A program made the position numbers and the translations under genes. From NCBI GenBank assembly GCA_027575765.1, contig JANBPT010000519.1, forward strand, positions 1-32,530: 32,530 nucleotides of DNA, in the 5' to 3' direction. Shown here piece by piece: positions 20,296-29,079 of the stretch. Within the stretch, counting starts at the first letter, position 1. Each line of letters begins with the position of its first letter. Below the pieces are notes generated by a model. The model was not told the origin of the DNA. It searched no databases and saw nothing but the letters and a program-made list of their open reading frames with translations. This stretch comes from Tieghemiomyces parasiticus. Taxonomy: Eukaryota; Kickxellomycota; Dimargaritomycetes; Dimargaritales; Dimargaritaceae.

Positions 20296-22317
20296 ATGCG
20301 CGCCAAGAGCAAGAGCACATTGGGCAAGGCGGTAATTCGCAGCCGGTTCAAGGATCGGCCCCGCCCTAACGAGACGGGTCTCATTCGGCACACAACCGAT
20401 ATGGACGACGGGCCCAACTGGGTCAAACTTCAGTCGGTGACCCAGGAGGGTGATCTCGACGCCTTCCTGCGCACAGCCGAGCTCGCTGGTACTGAGTTCA
20501 CAGCCGAGAAGCTCAATGTGGCCATTGTCAACACCGCCGTGCAGAACCCTTATCTCCTGGTCCCCGAGGAGGAGCGTGAACTGCTCAACCGCCACGAGGC
20601 CCACAAGGAGCGGTTGACGGTGCCCCGCCGTCCGGCGTGGGACCTCACCACGTCGCGTGACCAGTTGCACCTTGCGGAACAGGATTCGTTCCTGACCTGG
20701 CGGCGCGACCTGGCTCGTCTGGAGGAGACCGAGGGCCTGTTGCTCACCCCGTTCGAACGCAACCTGGAAGTGTGGCGGCAGCTGTGGCGCGTTATCGAAC
20801 GGTCGTCCCTCGTAGTTCAAATCGTGGACGCCCGTAACCCCCTCTTCTTCCGGTCGATTGATCTCGTCAAGTACGTGAAGGAAGTTGACCCCCGTAAGCA
20901 GAATTTACTACTGGTCAACAAGGCTGACTTCCTAACTGACGACCAGCGCACTCAGTGGGCCGAGTACTTCCACCGTGAGGGGATCCAATATCTGTTCTTC
21001 TCGGCCAAGAAGGCCGCCGAGGACGCCGAGCTTGAGAATGACGTTGTGACGGCACCGGGAACAGAATCCACGGATGAGGATGAAAGCGGGGATGAGACCA
21101 AAGCGTCCGTCACTGCCGTAAAGACTGTTGCCGAACCGCCCTCCGGTCCGGCTCCGACCCCCAGTCACGTCGCTTCTGCCACCGAGTCCACAGAGCCTTC
21201 CAACCTCGACATACATATCCTGTCCGCCGATGAACTCGTCACCGTGCTCAAGGACAAATGTCCCAAGATCAATACGGCCCCTCTAGCCGACACTCACACG
21301 CCAGGCAATGCTGCCACCACTACTGCTACCACCGCGACCGAGCCCCCACGCCGGATCACCATCGGCCTGGTCGGGTACCCGAACGTTGGTAAGAGTTCCA
21401 CCATTAACGCCCTGCTGGGCGCTAAGAAGGTGGCGGTGGGTTCGACGCCAGGCAAGACTAAGCACTTCCAAACCCTTCTCCTCGACGAGGAAACCATCTT
21501 GTGCGATTGTCCCGGCTTGGTTTTCCCGTCGTTCGCTACGACGGCGGCGGACATGGTGTGCAACGGCGTGCTCCCGATTGACCAGCTTCGCGAATACGTA
21601 GGACCCTCGGGTCTGGTGGCCCAGCGCATCCCCAAGTGGGTACTAGAGGCGATCTACGGTATGACTATCAGCGTGCGGGCGGAGGAAGAGGGTGGCACGG
21701 GGGTCCCCACGGCGTACGAGCTGTTGCAGGCCTTTGCCATCGCTCGCGGTCTTACCCGCGCTGGGCAAGGTAACCCCGACGAATCTCGGGCCGCTCGTCA
21801 CCTTCTCAAGGACTACGTGAATGGTAAACTACTCTATAACACCCCACCGCCCGTCGACGCCGAGGGCAATCCCATCTCGGGCCACGTGTTCAACGCCGAA
21901 CTGTACGACCCCCAGGCCATCGCCAGCCGATCCCACCACGTCGTGGTCAACGCCGACGGTGGATTCGAAGTGAAAGCACCCGCCAGCAACCGGCTCCGCA
22001 AGGACGCCGTAACCTCAACCAAGGTCCGGTCGATGGACGCCCGGTTCTTTGAGACTGGCGCCGCCGCCCCAGCCGCCAACACACGCGGCAAGTATGCTAG
22101 TGCCGGGTTTAGCCGCGCCCAGCTGTACCCGCACCAGCGGATGGTCAACGAGCGTGGCGAGGCCGTCACAGATGATACGATGACTCAGCGGATGGCGGCA
22201 ATGGGGGTGGAAGTGGCCGGTGCCAAGGGCCTAGATCCCAGCGGCAAGAAGAGCCACAAGAAGGGCAAGAAGCACATCAAGAAGCGGAGTGGGCACGGCT
22301 GCGACGAAAACTACTGA
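20296..22317 (+). CDS. LSG1: LSG1, circularly permuted GTPase of 60S ribosome biogenesis
   Basis: One exon, 673 aa (human 658, yeast 640). The ATG at 20296 is the first in frame and gives the normal basic N-terminus (MRAKSKSTLGKAVI). The signature block TTDMDDGPNWVKLQSVTQE lies at ~33-51. GTPase motifs come in permuted order: DARNP at 178-182, G4 NKAD at 208-211, G5-like FFSAKKA at ~234-240, an acidic and Pro/Thr-rich insert at ~243-350, G1 GYPNVGKS at 360-367, a switch I threonine in STPGKTKHFQT at ~383-393, and G3 DCPGL at 404-408. The tail is Lys-rich (GKKSHKKGKKHIKKR). In the cytoplasm LSG1 drives release of the export adaptor NMD3 from pre-60S subunits. The low-complexity insert is longer than its neighbours are conserved, as in other eukaryotic LSG1 proteins. 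Confidence 0.96.
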   Translation: MRAKSKSTLGKAVIRSRFKDRPRPNETGLIRHTTDMDDGPNWVKLQSVTQEGDLDAFLRTAELAGTEFTAEKLNVAIVNTAVQNPYLLVPEEERELLNRHEAHKERLTVPRRPAWDLTTSRDQLHLAEQDSFLTWRRDLARLEETEGLLLTPFERNLEVWRQLWRVIERSSLVVQIVDARNPLFFRSIDLVKYVKEVDPRKQNLLLVNKADFLTDDQRTQWAEYFHREGIQYLFFSAKKAAEDAELENDVVTAPGTESTDEDESGDETKASVTAVKTVAEPPSGPAPTPSHVASATESTEPSNLDIHILSADELVTVLKDKCPKINTAPLADTHTPGNAATTTATTATEPPRRITIGLVGYPNVGKSSTINALLGAKKVAVGSTPGKTKHFQTLLLDEETILCDCPGLVFPSFATTAADMVCNGVLPIDQLREYVGPSGLVAQRIPKWVLEAIYGMTISVRAEEEGGTGVPTAYELLQAFAIARGLTRAGQGNPDESRAARHLLKDYVNGKLLYNTPPPVDAEGNPISGHVFNAELYDPQAIASRSHHVVVNADGGFEVKAPASNRLRKDAVTSTKVRSMDARFFETGAAAPAANTRGKYASAGFSRAQLYPHQRMVNERGEAVTDDTMTQRMAAMGVEVAGAKGLDPSGKKSHKKGKKHIKKRSGHGCDENY

Positions 22318-24290
22318 CAACCTGTGGTCTCCGAACCGTATAGCCAAACGGGGTACCGGGACCCGTACTTCCGCTGCATTGGTGCCCATCATTTTTTTAT
22401 TGACAGTATCGCCGACATCTCCTCATTGACATTCATACCTTGTACTATGCATATAAATCGAAGTCGTCGGCAAACAACGTGGTGTCCGCCTGCTTACTTT
22501 ATCCGACAGCGAGCATTTCCTAACTGTGGTCGGCCTTCATGTCCATGCGACATCTGCTGGGAGGTTAGGGCGGGGGGACGTACCCTGGTCAGTGTACCAC
22601 CCTACGTTCGGAACCCACACCACACCACCGAGCCCATTCGACAAAGCGTAACACTACCCTCGCCTGTAACGGAGCTGGTCTCGGTCATGGCCGAAAGGGT
22701 CTGTACTCTCCAATTATTCCTTCTGCCCACACGTACATCTATCCCGGTCATTCTTATGGTCAGAGCTGCAGGCTATGCAGCCCTGCGCGTTGCCGCCAGC
22801 CAGGGGAAAACGCGGGTTCTTTTTGCCTGTCGGTGGTCTGGTCTGTACGCCACGGCGCCTACAGTGTGGCCTTGGTAGGCAGAGCAGGATGGGTTTGGTA
22901 TGTCGTGTGAAACACCGTTGGGTTCGAGTACGAAGGATTTGGATGATCGCCCTTATGTTGGTATCCAAGCGACCTCAGGGATCATAATCGAATTTGATCT
23001 GGCTTTGGAAAGCCGCACCCGATTAGTAAAGATGTTACTTCAACGACCGAGGTATCAATTCTTATCTGGAGTGAAATCCGGCCACCCTTTTATTCTAACT
23101 GGCTTTACCAAGACCGGGTGTATATAAGCTGATTGGGGACGATTGAGCGCGGGGTAGTCCTACCGTGCCCAAACGTCCATCAGGGAAGGCTGCACCGTAT
23201 GGACTGAACTGGTCCCCCAAACACGCTTCCGGGTGACCGGCCGCCACCCTCTCCCTCCCCCGCCGACCAGGGGAGTCACGCTGGCCCGCGTAGATTGCAA
23301 CCCTGCCCCATCTATAAGCGTGGCATTGGTAGGCAGAAGGCCACCAGTTGGCGGCCTTGGGAGTTAATGGTGGCAGAACTGGGACTTGGCCGCTGCAGAA
23401 GATGTGTAGTTGAAGGGGGCAGCGGTCACTACAGTCGACAACCAGAAACAGTCAGAAGGTGAGGATGACACTTAGGAGACCGAGACTAACTCAGTTCGTT
23501 GGCGTCAGAGCAGTATGAGGACGGGTAGTGCCAGGTGGTGGGACACAGCGTACTTGGTAGCCACAGCCCTCCCCCCACTCCAGTCTCGGCCCCTCCCTCC
23601 ACTGCGACCCAATCTAACAGAGGCTGGCACGCGTTACGCGAAGGACAGTGGGCCGTGTAACCAGTAGTGGAGCTGTCAGTTGGGTAGGACGTTTTCTGAC
23701 CGCTGGTGCTCACCGTTGCGACTCTGTTCTGCTTGGGTCGCAAGTAGAAAAACCGGCTACTGCCCCGGTACCTCTGGCTCGGCTCGGTTTCCTTTCGTTG
23801 CAAATGCCCTTTCGCTCGTCTGCATTGATGTCTTGTCGCCATGCCTGGCCGCGAGCAATTTGCACTCCGCCCTTCCGCCGTCCTCGCCTAATCCACAGCA
23901 CGCCCGCCTCCCCCGCCACGCGTTACCGGGCCTAACCTGTGCCCGTATTCTTTCGCCGTTGCCTATTTACCCTGCCGCCTCCCCTCCTGGGAACGCCCGC
24001 ATTTGCGCAGTCAGCCCATGCCAAGCTCCGCAACCTAATACCCTATCGCTACTACGACCTTCCCAAACCAGTGGTATCAATACCCTCAGTCATACTGACC
24101 GCCCTTTGTCTCGAGCACTGTCCCGCCTACTGCCGGCCTTCAAAGTTTCCAACTCCGCCCCCCTCCTCTCCCGCACGCGCTAGACGTGGTGCGTCTGGCC
24201 ACCGCCGCCCCCCCACCCTCATTCCCACTCACGACAATTCTACCCCCATCGCTTCCACCACAGTTGTCCGATGCCACGTAGCTGAGCGCC
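22318..24290. other. Intergenic, no supported gene; pyrimidine-rich leader
   Basis: No convincing coding region. TATATAAG occurs at 23121-23128, too far from the next ATG to assign. From about 23860 to 24290 the plus strand is strongly C/T-rich, consistent with the promoter and leader of the NBR1-type gene. Open frames here (for example 22324-22878) lack any motif. Confidence 0.45.
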
Positions 24291-27200
24291 ATGGGTCTCC
24301 CCGTCACGATAAAACTTCAGCTCAACAACCAGACGCGGCGCAAGACGTTCCCGAACATTCACAACATCAATTTTTATGAGCTAGCCTACCTCATTCAGGA
24401 CCTGTTTGGCATCACCGAACCGTTGACTTTATTATACCTGAACCGCAAGCTGCGGTTAAAAATCGTCGAGAACCAACATGACCTCGAACGGGCCCTACTG
24501 GACGCCGAGTATCAGGCGGTGAATGCCGAGCCTTCGCAGTCCCGCGTCCGGATGAAACTGGCCGTCATCATCGGGTCGCAGCTGCAGGATGGCCACGGTC
24601 GTCCCTCTTCGCCGGCAGGGTCCCGGCACAGCGGGGGCAGCGACGACACCGACGAACTACCACCTGCCTCACGCCGGCCCGGCGACACTGATAGCCACCG
24701 AAAGTTCCACGTCCTTAGCCCCACCGCCGAGGACCCTGCTGACGTGTCGTCCCGTCCAGTCCCAACGTCGGGGCCACCCGAGGGTAAGAACGCAGGCGCG
24801 ACTGATACTCACCTCGTACCGCGCCGTCTGCCCCCCGGAAGCCCGTCGCGGAGCCGGCTAGTGCGCATCGTAGTCGACGAGAACGGTGACGAACAGCAGC
24901 TTGAACTCAGCCGATCCCGTGACGCGCTCCACCCGTCGCGGTGGTCCACAGACGGCCGTACAGATGTCGTAGCCCAGGGCATGGTCCACCCGGCTACCCA
25001 GGAGGCGCTGGACACGCTACGGACCGAACTACAGGCCCTCAATCGCAGCGTCCACGACATTTCGGCCTTCGTAAGACTCTTCATGTACTCCCACGCCGAC
25101 GCTGAATCGCGGTCGCAGTTCTGGTACGACGAGCCCAATGGGCCCCCGCCCCGCGACCCGGAATCCCAAATCGTCCTCTGCCACAACTGTCGAGGGGTGA
25201 TTCTGGGCAAGCAGTGGGCCTGCCACACCTGTTCAGATTTCAACTTGTGTACCCGGTGCTACCACGCCGACAAGCAGCACCCGCATGTCCTCCATCTTGC
25301 CCAGGGCACGTCGGTGGGCTCGGACTCGGATACGGGCCTTGGCGGAGCTCCGTCCGTACCCCCACCGCCACCCCTGGCTACTCCCCTCAAGAGCGCCATC
25401 AAGCCGACCGACCGTGAGCGCGACGACCGGCGGGTACGAGTCCAGTCTCCCACGCAGGGCGATTTCCACGTCGTCAGCCGGCTAACTGATATCGCCGGTA
25501 GCGCCGGATCTGCCAGCGATTCGGTTACCTCCCTGGTAGCCGCCGCCGATCCGGCCCCAGAAGCTTCCGTCGTTCACCCGGACGTGTTCTGTGACCAATG
25601 CCACCGCGAGGTCCGCGGAATCCGGTACAAGTGCGCCAACTGCAGCGAGTACAACCTGTGCGATGCCTGTGAGAGCTATAACGTCCACGACCCCAACCAC
25701 GTCTTCCTCAAGCTACGCCGGCCGATCGACCCGTTCGCCCCCTCGGTCGACTCGTCCTTTTCGCAGCTCGCAATTGACCCCAACGTCTCACGAATCCTGT
25801 CGCCACCGAAGACCATGCCAGGAATTAGTACTTCCCTGCCGGCCTCCAGCCCCACCGTGGCCCCCTCGTTACCGTCGTCATCGTCGTCCATTACCCCCAG
25901 CGGAAACGGTACGACAACCACCACCGCCATCAAGACCCCTTCACCGTCCAAGGCACCATCGTCACCGCAGTCTCCACCGCCTGTTGGCACGGAAGCGCCG
26001 CCGCCCCTTCCACCCCCGCCACCAATGGTTGCCCGGCCGCCGCCGCCAGAGATTATCATTTCGCCGCCCACCCGGCCTACCACCGCCGGCACCAACTCTT
26101 CCGCGTCGTCCCTGGCCCCACCGCTCCCGCCCCCACCGGCCTTGACTTCCCCCCCTTCAGCGCCAGCGCGGCCCAGTCCGAGCCCGCTGACCGGCAGTGC
26201 CGCCGGAGTTAATGGCGCTAGCGACAACCGACCCCAAGCCCGCTGGCTGACACGTTCCAGCGCCACCGACCATCAACGGTTCGTCCCGGGCGCCCGGATC
26301 CCCAAGACCTGGCTGGTATGCAATGATGGCGATACATTCTGGCCCATCACTACCCGCCTGGTCTGCACAGGTGGTCATCCGGCTGTCCGCAGCGAACGGG
26401 CCTTCTTTCCCGTGGGGTCGATTCGACCGGGTCAAACCGCCTACGTCACGGCCGTTATGTACGCGCCCGACCGACCGGGCAACTACACCACCTACTGGCG
26501 GCTCACCCCAGCTGACGGCCCGGCATTCGGAGATACTCTCGCTGCGTACGTCCAGGTCGCGCCCCGTCAGCCCTACGTACCTGACGTTTACACGGCCTCG
26601 GCCGAACCATTACTTATGGCCGGCCTCACCGGGACCACCACCCCGACACCACCACCAGGAGCGGCCATGCCACCACCACCATCGCCGGCCTTCCCGTTCG
26701 ACCCAGCCACCGCCTACTCGCTACCACCGGTCGATTCGGCCGGCTCTGTCGCAGGCCCGTTTCCCCCACCGCCCTGGCTACAGCAGCCGCTACCACCGGC
26801 TATGTCCCTGTACGGCTCTTTGGCGGGCAATACCTCAGCCCTGCCCTTGGGTCCCCCCATGTCCTACCCTCCCCGAACCCGCCCCGGCCAGCCCTTTCGT
26901 GTACCTCCTCCGGGTCCTACCGGAGGTCCTCTTGATAGCAGTATACTGGGACGACGACCCCACCGTTACTCTGTGCCTAATCTGAGCCGCCCGCCGCAGG
27001 TATCCCCGCACCAGTCCCTCCTAGCCTCGGCAGTACCACTCGAACAGGCCAACCTGTCGCACCTGGTACCCGCAACACCGCCCTTACCTCCGCATCTGAT
27101 GCAGGTGCCGCTCCATCACAGCCAGCCTTTGCTCCCACCATACCCGGTAGGACCACCCTCGGGCTCACACTTGGTGCCGGAGACGCCACCCCTGCCGCCA

Positions 27201-28529
27201 CACATTTCGCAGATCCAATTCCAGCCTACCTTACCTCCCTCACCGTCCATGGTCCCTGGCGGCCACCTCGTGCCAGAAACCCCGCCAATGGGCGCTCACG
27301 GGTCCCACCTGCGGCTCCAATCGCCGGTTTCGACCCATGGTGCGACCGCGCCGGTACAGCAGGCCTCATCCGCTGCCCTACCGCCCCTTCCCCCTCCACC
27401 GTCCATGCCACGGCCACCAGAGGCGTCATCAGAGCACCTGCATCACGCACCACTCACGCCTGAGTTGACATCGCCCGTCGTGCCTGCGTCGGACGCGTCA
27501 CCGCCGCCGTCCGGGCCCCAACCCCTGCCGCAGTCGCCGGGGGCCGTGACACCCCCCGTGCCGATGACGGCCGTCGAGCCAAACCTCACATTACCCCAGA
27601 ATGCCACCCCGCTGGTAAGCAAACTGAACCTACCCGACGTCGAGGTGGCCTTGGAAGCCGCGGCCAACTCCCTGAGTCCCGTGCCCTCCGACCCGACCGG
27701 TGTAGCCGGGTCAGTCAGCCCGCCCCCGTTACCCCCGCTGCCAGGACTACCCGAGGCCACCGACCCGGGACGAGTCAGCCGCGCCCGCCTCCGTATGCCC
27801 GACGCGGACGAAGCTATAGCAGCTGCCCAACAGATCGATGCTGGTCAGCTGGGTCACCAGGGATACCCAAATTATTTACCGTCGCCACCACCGATGCCCC
27901 CGCCCCCACCGCCGGGCGCGTTCATTACCAGTGCGCCCAATGTCTCATTCCAATACGAACCATACAACACCGGGCCCTCGTCCTTATCGGAAATGTCCCC
28001 CATGGCCATGCCATCCCCGTCACAAACCATGACCTACCATCAAGCCCGACCGTCCCCACCACTGCCACCGATGGGCCCCTACTCCGGACCCAACCCATCG
28101 GTCCTGAATGAGGCCCATTATTCCGCCGCCAGTGGCGGTGCAGCGTCTTCGGCATTCACCCAGACGTTCCCGGCCGTCGCCCCGCTCCCGTCCTCGCTCA
28201 CCTCGCCGCCCACACTGGCCAGCGCCCCTAATGACAGTCGACGGATCGTCCCGTCTGATACCGATAGCTTCCCGTCTGAGCTCAGCAGCGAGGTGCTCCT
28301 GACATCCAACTTGCTTTCCTTGCACTCGCCGACCCCTAGTATTGAAGGGTCCGAAACGGCGCATAGCGTCATCTTGCCAGTTACCATGCCGGTGCCCACC
28401 AGTCGCCCGCAGGGCGGACCCGCCGGATTCTCCTTCTCCGGGTCAGTGCCAGTTAACCAGTCCCTCCCCATCTCTCGTGGCCAGCCGCCCCAGCTGCCGT
28501 TACCACCGCATGCACAGCGGTCGCGATAA
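24291..28529 (+). CDS. NBR1: NBR1-type selective autophagy receptor (PB1, two ZZ, FW domain)
   Basis: One exon, 1412 aa, from ATG 24291. Residues 1-~95 are a PB1 domain with a basic first strand (VTIKLQLNNQTRR), but the usual acidic OPCA motif is absent (LLYLNRKLRLKIVEN instead). ZZ zinc finger 1 is at ~297-338 (CHNC, CHTC, CTRC, H-x-H pairs) and ZZ finger 2 at ~433-474 (CDQC, CANC, CDAC). The FW (Nbr1) domain is at ~660-756 (FVPGARIPKTWLVCNDGDTFWP to TTYWRLTPADGPAFGD; each under the tryptophan-rich pattern). The remaining ~650 residues are Pro/Ser-rich, disordered, with a repeated HLVPETPP-like motif at ~924, 960 and 992. No C-terminal UBA domain is visible. The family carries cargo to autophagosomes or, in fission yeast, to the vacuole through ESCRT. 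An Atg8-binding motif could not be assigned. It is convergent with AKR1. Confidence 0.92.
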   Translation: MGLPVTIKLQLNNQTRRKTFPNIHNINFYELAYLIQDLFGITEPLTLLYLNRKLRLKIVENQHDLERALLDAEYQAVNAEPSQSRVRMKLAVIIGSQLQDGHGRPSSPAGSRHSGGSDDTDELPPASRRPGDTDSHRKFHVLSPTAEDPADVSSRPVPTSGPPEGKNAGATDTHLVPRRLPPGSPSRSRLVRIVVDENGDEQQLELSRSRDALHPSRWSTDGRTDVVAQGMVHPATQEALDTLRTELQALNRSVHDISAFVRLFMYSHADAESRSQFWYDEPNGPPPRDPESQIVLCHNCRGVILGKQWACHTCSDFNLCTRCYHADKQHPHVLHLAQGTSVGSDSDTGLGGAPSVPPPPPLATPLKSAIKPTDRERDDRRVRVQSPTQGDFHVVSRLTDIAGSAGSASDSVTSLVAAADPAPEASVVHPDVFCDQCHREVRGIRYKCANCSEYNLCDACESYNVHDPNHVFLKLRRPIDPFAPSVDSSFSQLAIDPNVSRILSPPKTMPGISTSLPASSPTVAPSLPSSSSSITPSGNGTTTTTAIKTPSPSKAPSSPQSPPPVGTEAPPPLPPPPPMVARPPPPEIIISPPTRPTTAGTNSSASSLAPPLPPPPALTSPPSAPARPSPSPLTGSAAGVNGASDNRPQARWLTRSSATDHQRFVPGARIPKTWLVCNDGDTFWPITTRLVCTGGHPAVRSERAFFPVGSIRPGQTAYVTAVMYAPDRPGNYTTYWRLTPADGPAFGDTLAAYVQVAPRQPYVPDVYTASAEPLLMAGLTGTTTPTPPPGAAMPPPPSPAFPFDPATAYSLPPVDSAGSVAGPFPPPPWLQQPLPPAMSLYGSLAGNTSALPLGPPMSYPPRTRPGQPFRVPPPGPTGGPLDSSILGRRPHRYSVPNLSRPPQVSPHQSLLASAVPLEQANLSHLVPATPPLPPHLMQVPLHHSQPLLPPYPVGPPSGSHLVPETPPLPPHISQIQFQPTLPPSPSMVPGGHLVPETPPMGAHGSHLRLQSPVSTHGATAPVQQASSAALPPLPPPPSMPRPPEASSEHLHHAPLTPELTSPVVPASDASPPPSGPQPLPQSPGAVTPPVPMTAVEPNLTLPQNATPLVSKLNLPDVEVALEAAANSLSPVPSDPTGVAGSVSPPPLPPLPGLPEATDPGRVSRARLRMPDADEAIAAAQQIDAGQLGHQGYPNYLPSPPPMPPPPPPGAFITSAPNVSFQYEPYNTGPSSLSEMSPMAMPSPSQTMTYHQARPSPPLPPMGPYSGPNPSVLNEAHYSAASGGAASSAFTQTFPAVAPLPSSLTSPPTLASAPNDSRRIVPSDTDSFPSELSSEVLLTSNLLSLHSPTPSIEGSETAHSVILPVTMPVPTSRPQGGPAGFSFSGSVPVNQSLPISRGQPPQLPLPPHAQRSR
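27060..27302 (+). repeat. Degenerate HLVPETPP repeat in the NBR1 tail
   Basis: Three copies of the protein motif HLVP(A/E)TPP begin near residues 924, 960 and 992, each flanked by Pro/His-rich sequence (LPPH or MGAH after it). Spacing is 36 and 32 residues. The DNA has diverged more than the protein motif. Confidence 0.75.
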
Positions 28530-29079
28530 GAAAACCAACAACCTTTGAATAGGGAACAAGTTAAAGTGACCTAAAAAGACAATAACTGAATAGAATACTT
28601 TATTTACCCCCCCAACCTCCGGCAAGGTGGCCTGGGTTTTCCAAACCCCATCTTTGACCAACCACAAATACAGTAACGTTTGCTGTACACTTGATTTCAT
28701 CCGTTGCCTCTCCACCCTCACCAGCGCTATGGGAATTGGGCTTGCCTACTTTTTCTCTCGTTTATCTGCATCCGTACCCATGCGACCGATGTGCCGGTCA
28801 CTACATTGCGTGCATTGATCCTTCAAAGGCCTGTTATTAACGTAAGCCGAACCCATTAAAAACAACCTGGTACCTTTTTCAGCGTTATTCCATTCCAATG
28901 GTCTTCCATTGAAGAGGAGAGTGTACCATAGTCGCCAACCTGCGCAATTAGCATGCATCGCACAAGGAGGCTTGGGAATATGGGATAGAAAGCGCCTGGC
29001 TTTCATTGCTATTTAGCACATAGGCTAAAAAGTCATACCCAGCCGAGGCCGAGAACAAGGGAGGGCAGGCATGTCGGGC
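28530..29079. other. Convergent 3' spacer between NBR1 and AKR1
   Basis: 550 bases between two stop codons on opposite strands. It should hold both 3' untranslated regions. A minus-strand AATAAA-like TTTATT sits near 28599, far from the AKR1 stop. No gene was seen. Confidence 0.5.

Noticed and set aside
22324..22878. 184-aa plus-strand open frame after LSG1
   Set aside because: It starts right behind the LSG1 stop, where the 3' untranslated region should be, and shows no domain or plausible composition.
25676..26266. 196-aa minus-strand Gly-rich frame inside NBR1
   Set aside because: It is the antisense shadow of the proline-rich coding sequence (CCN codons read as glycine on the other strand).
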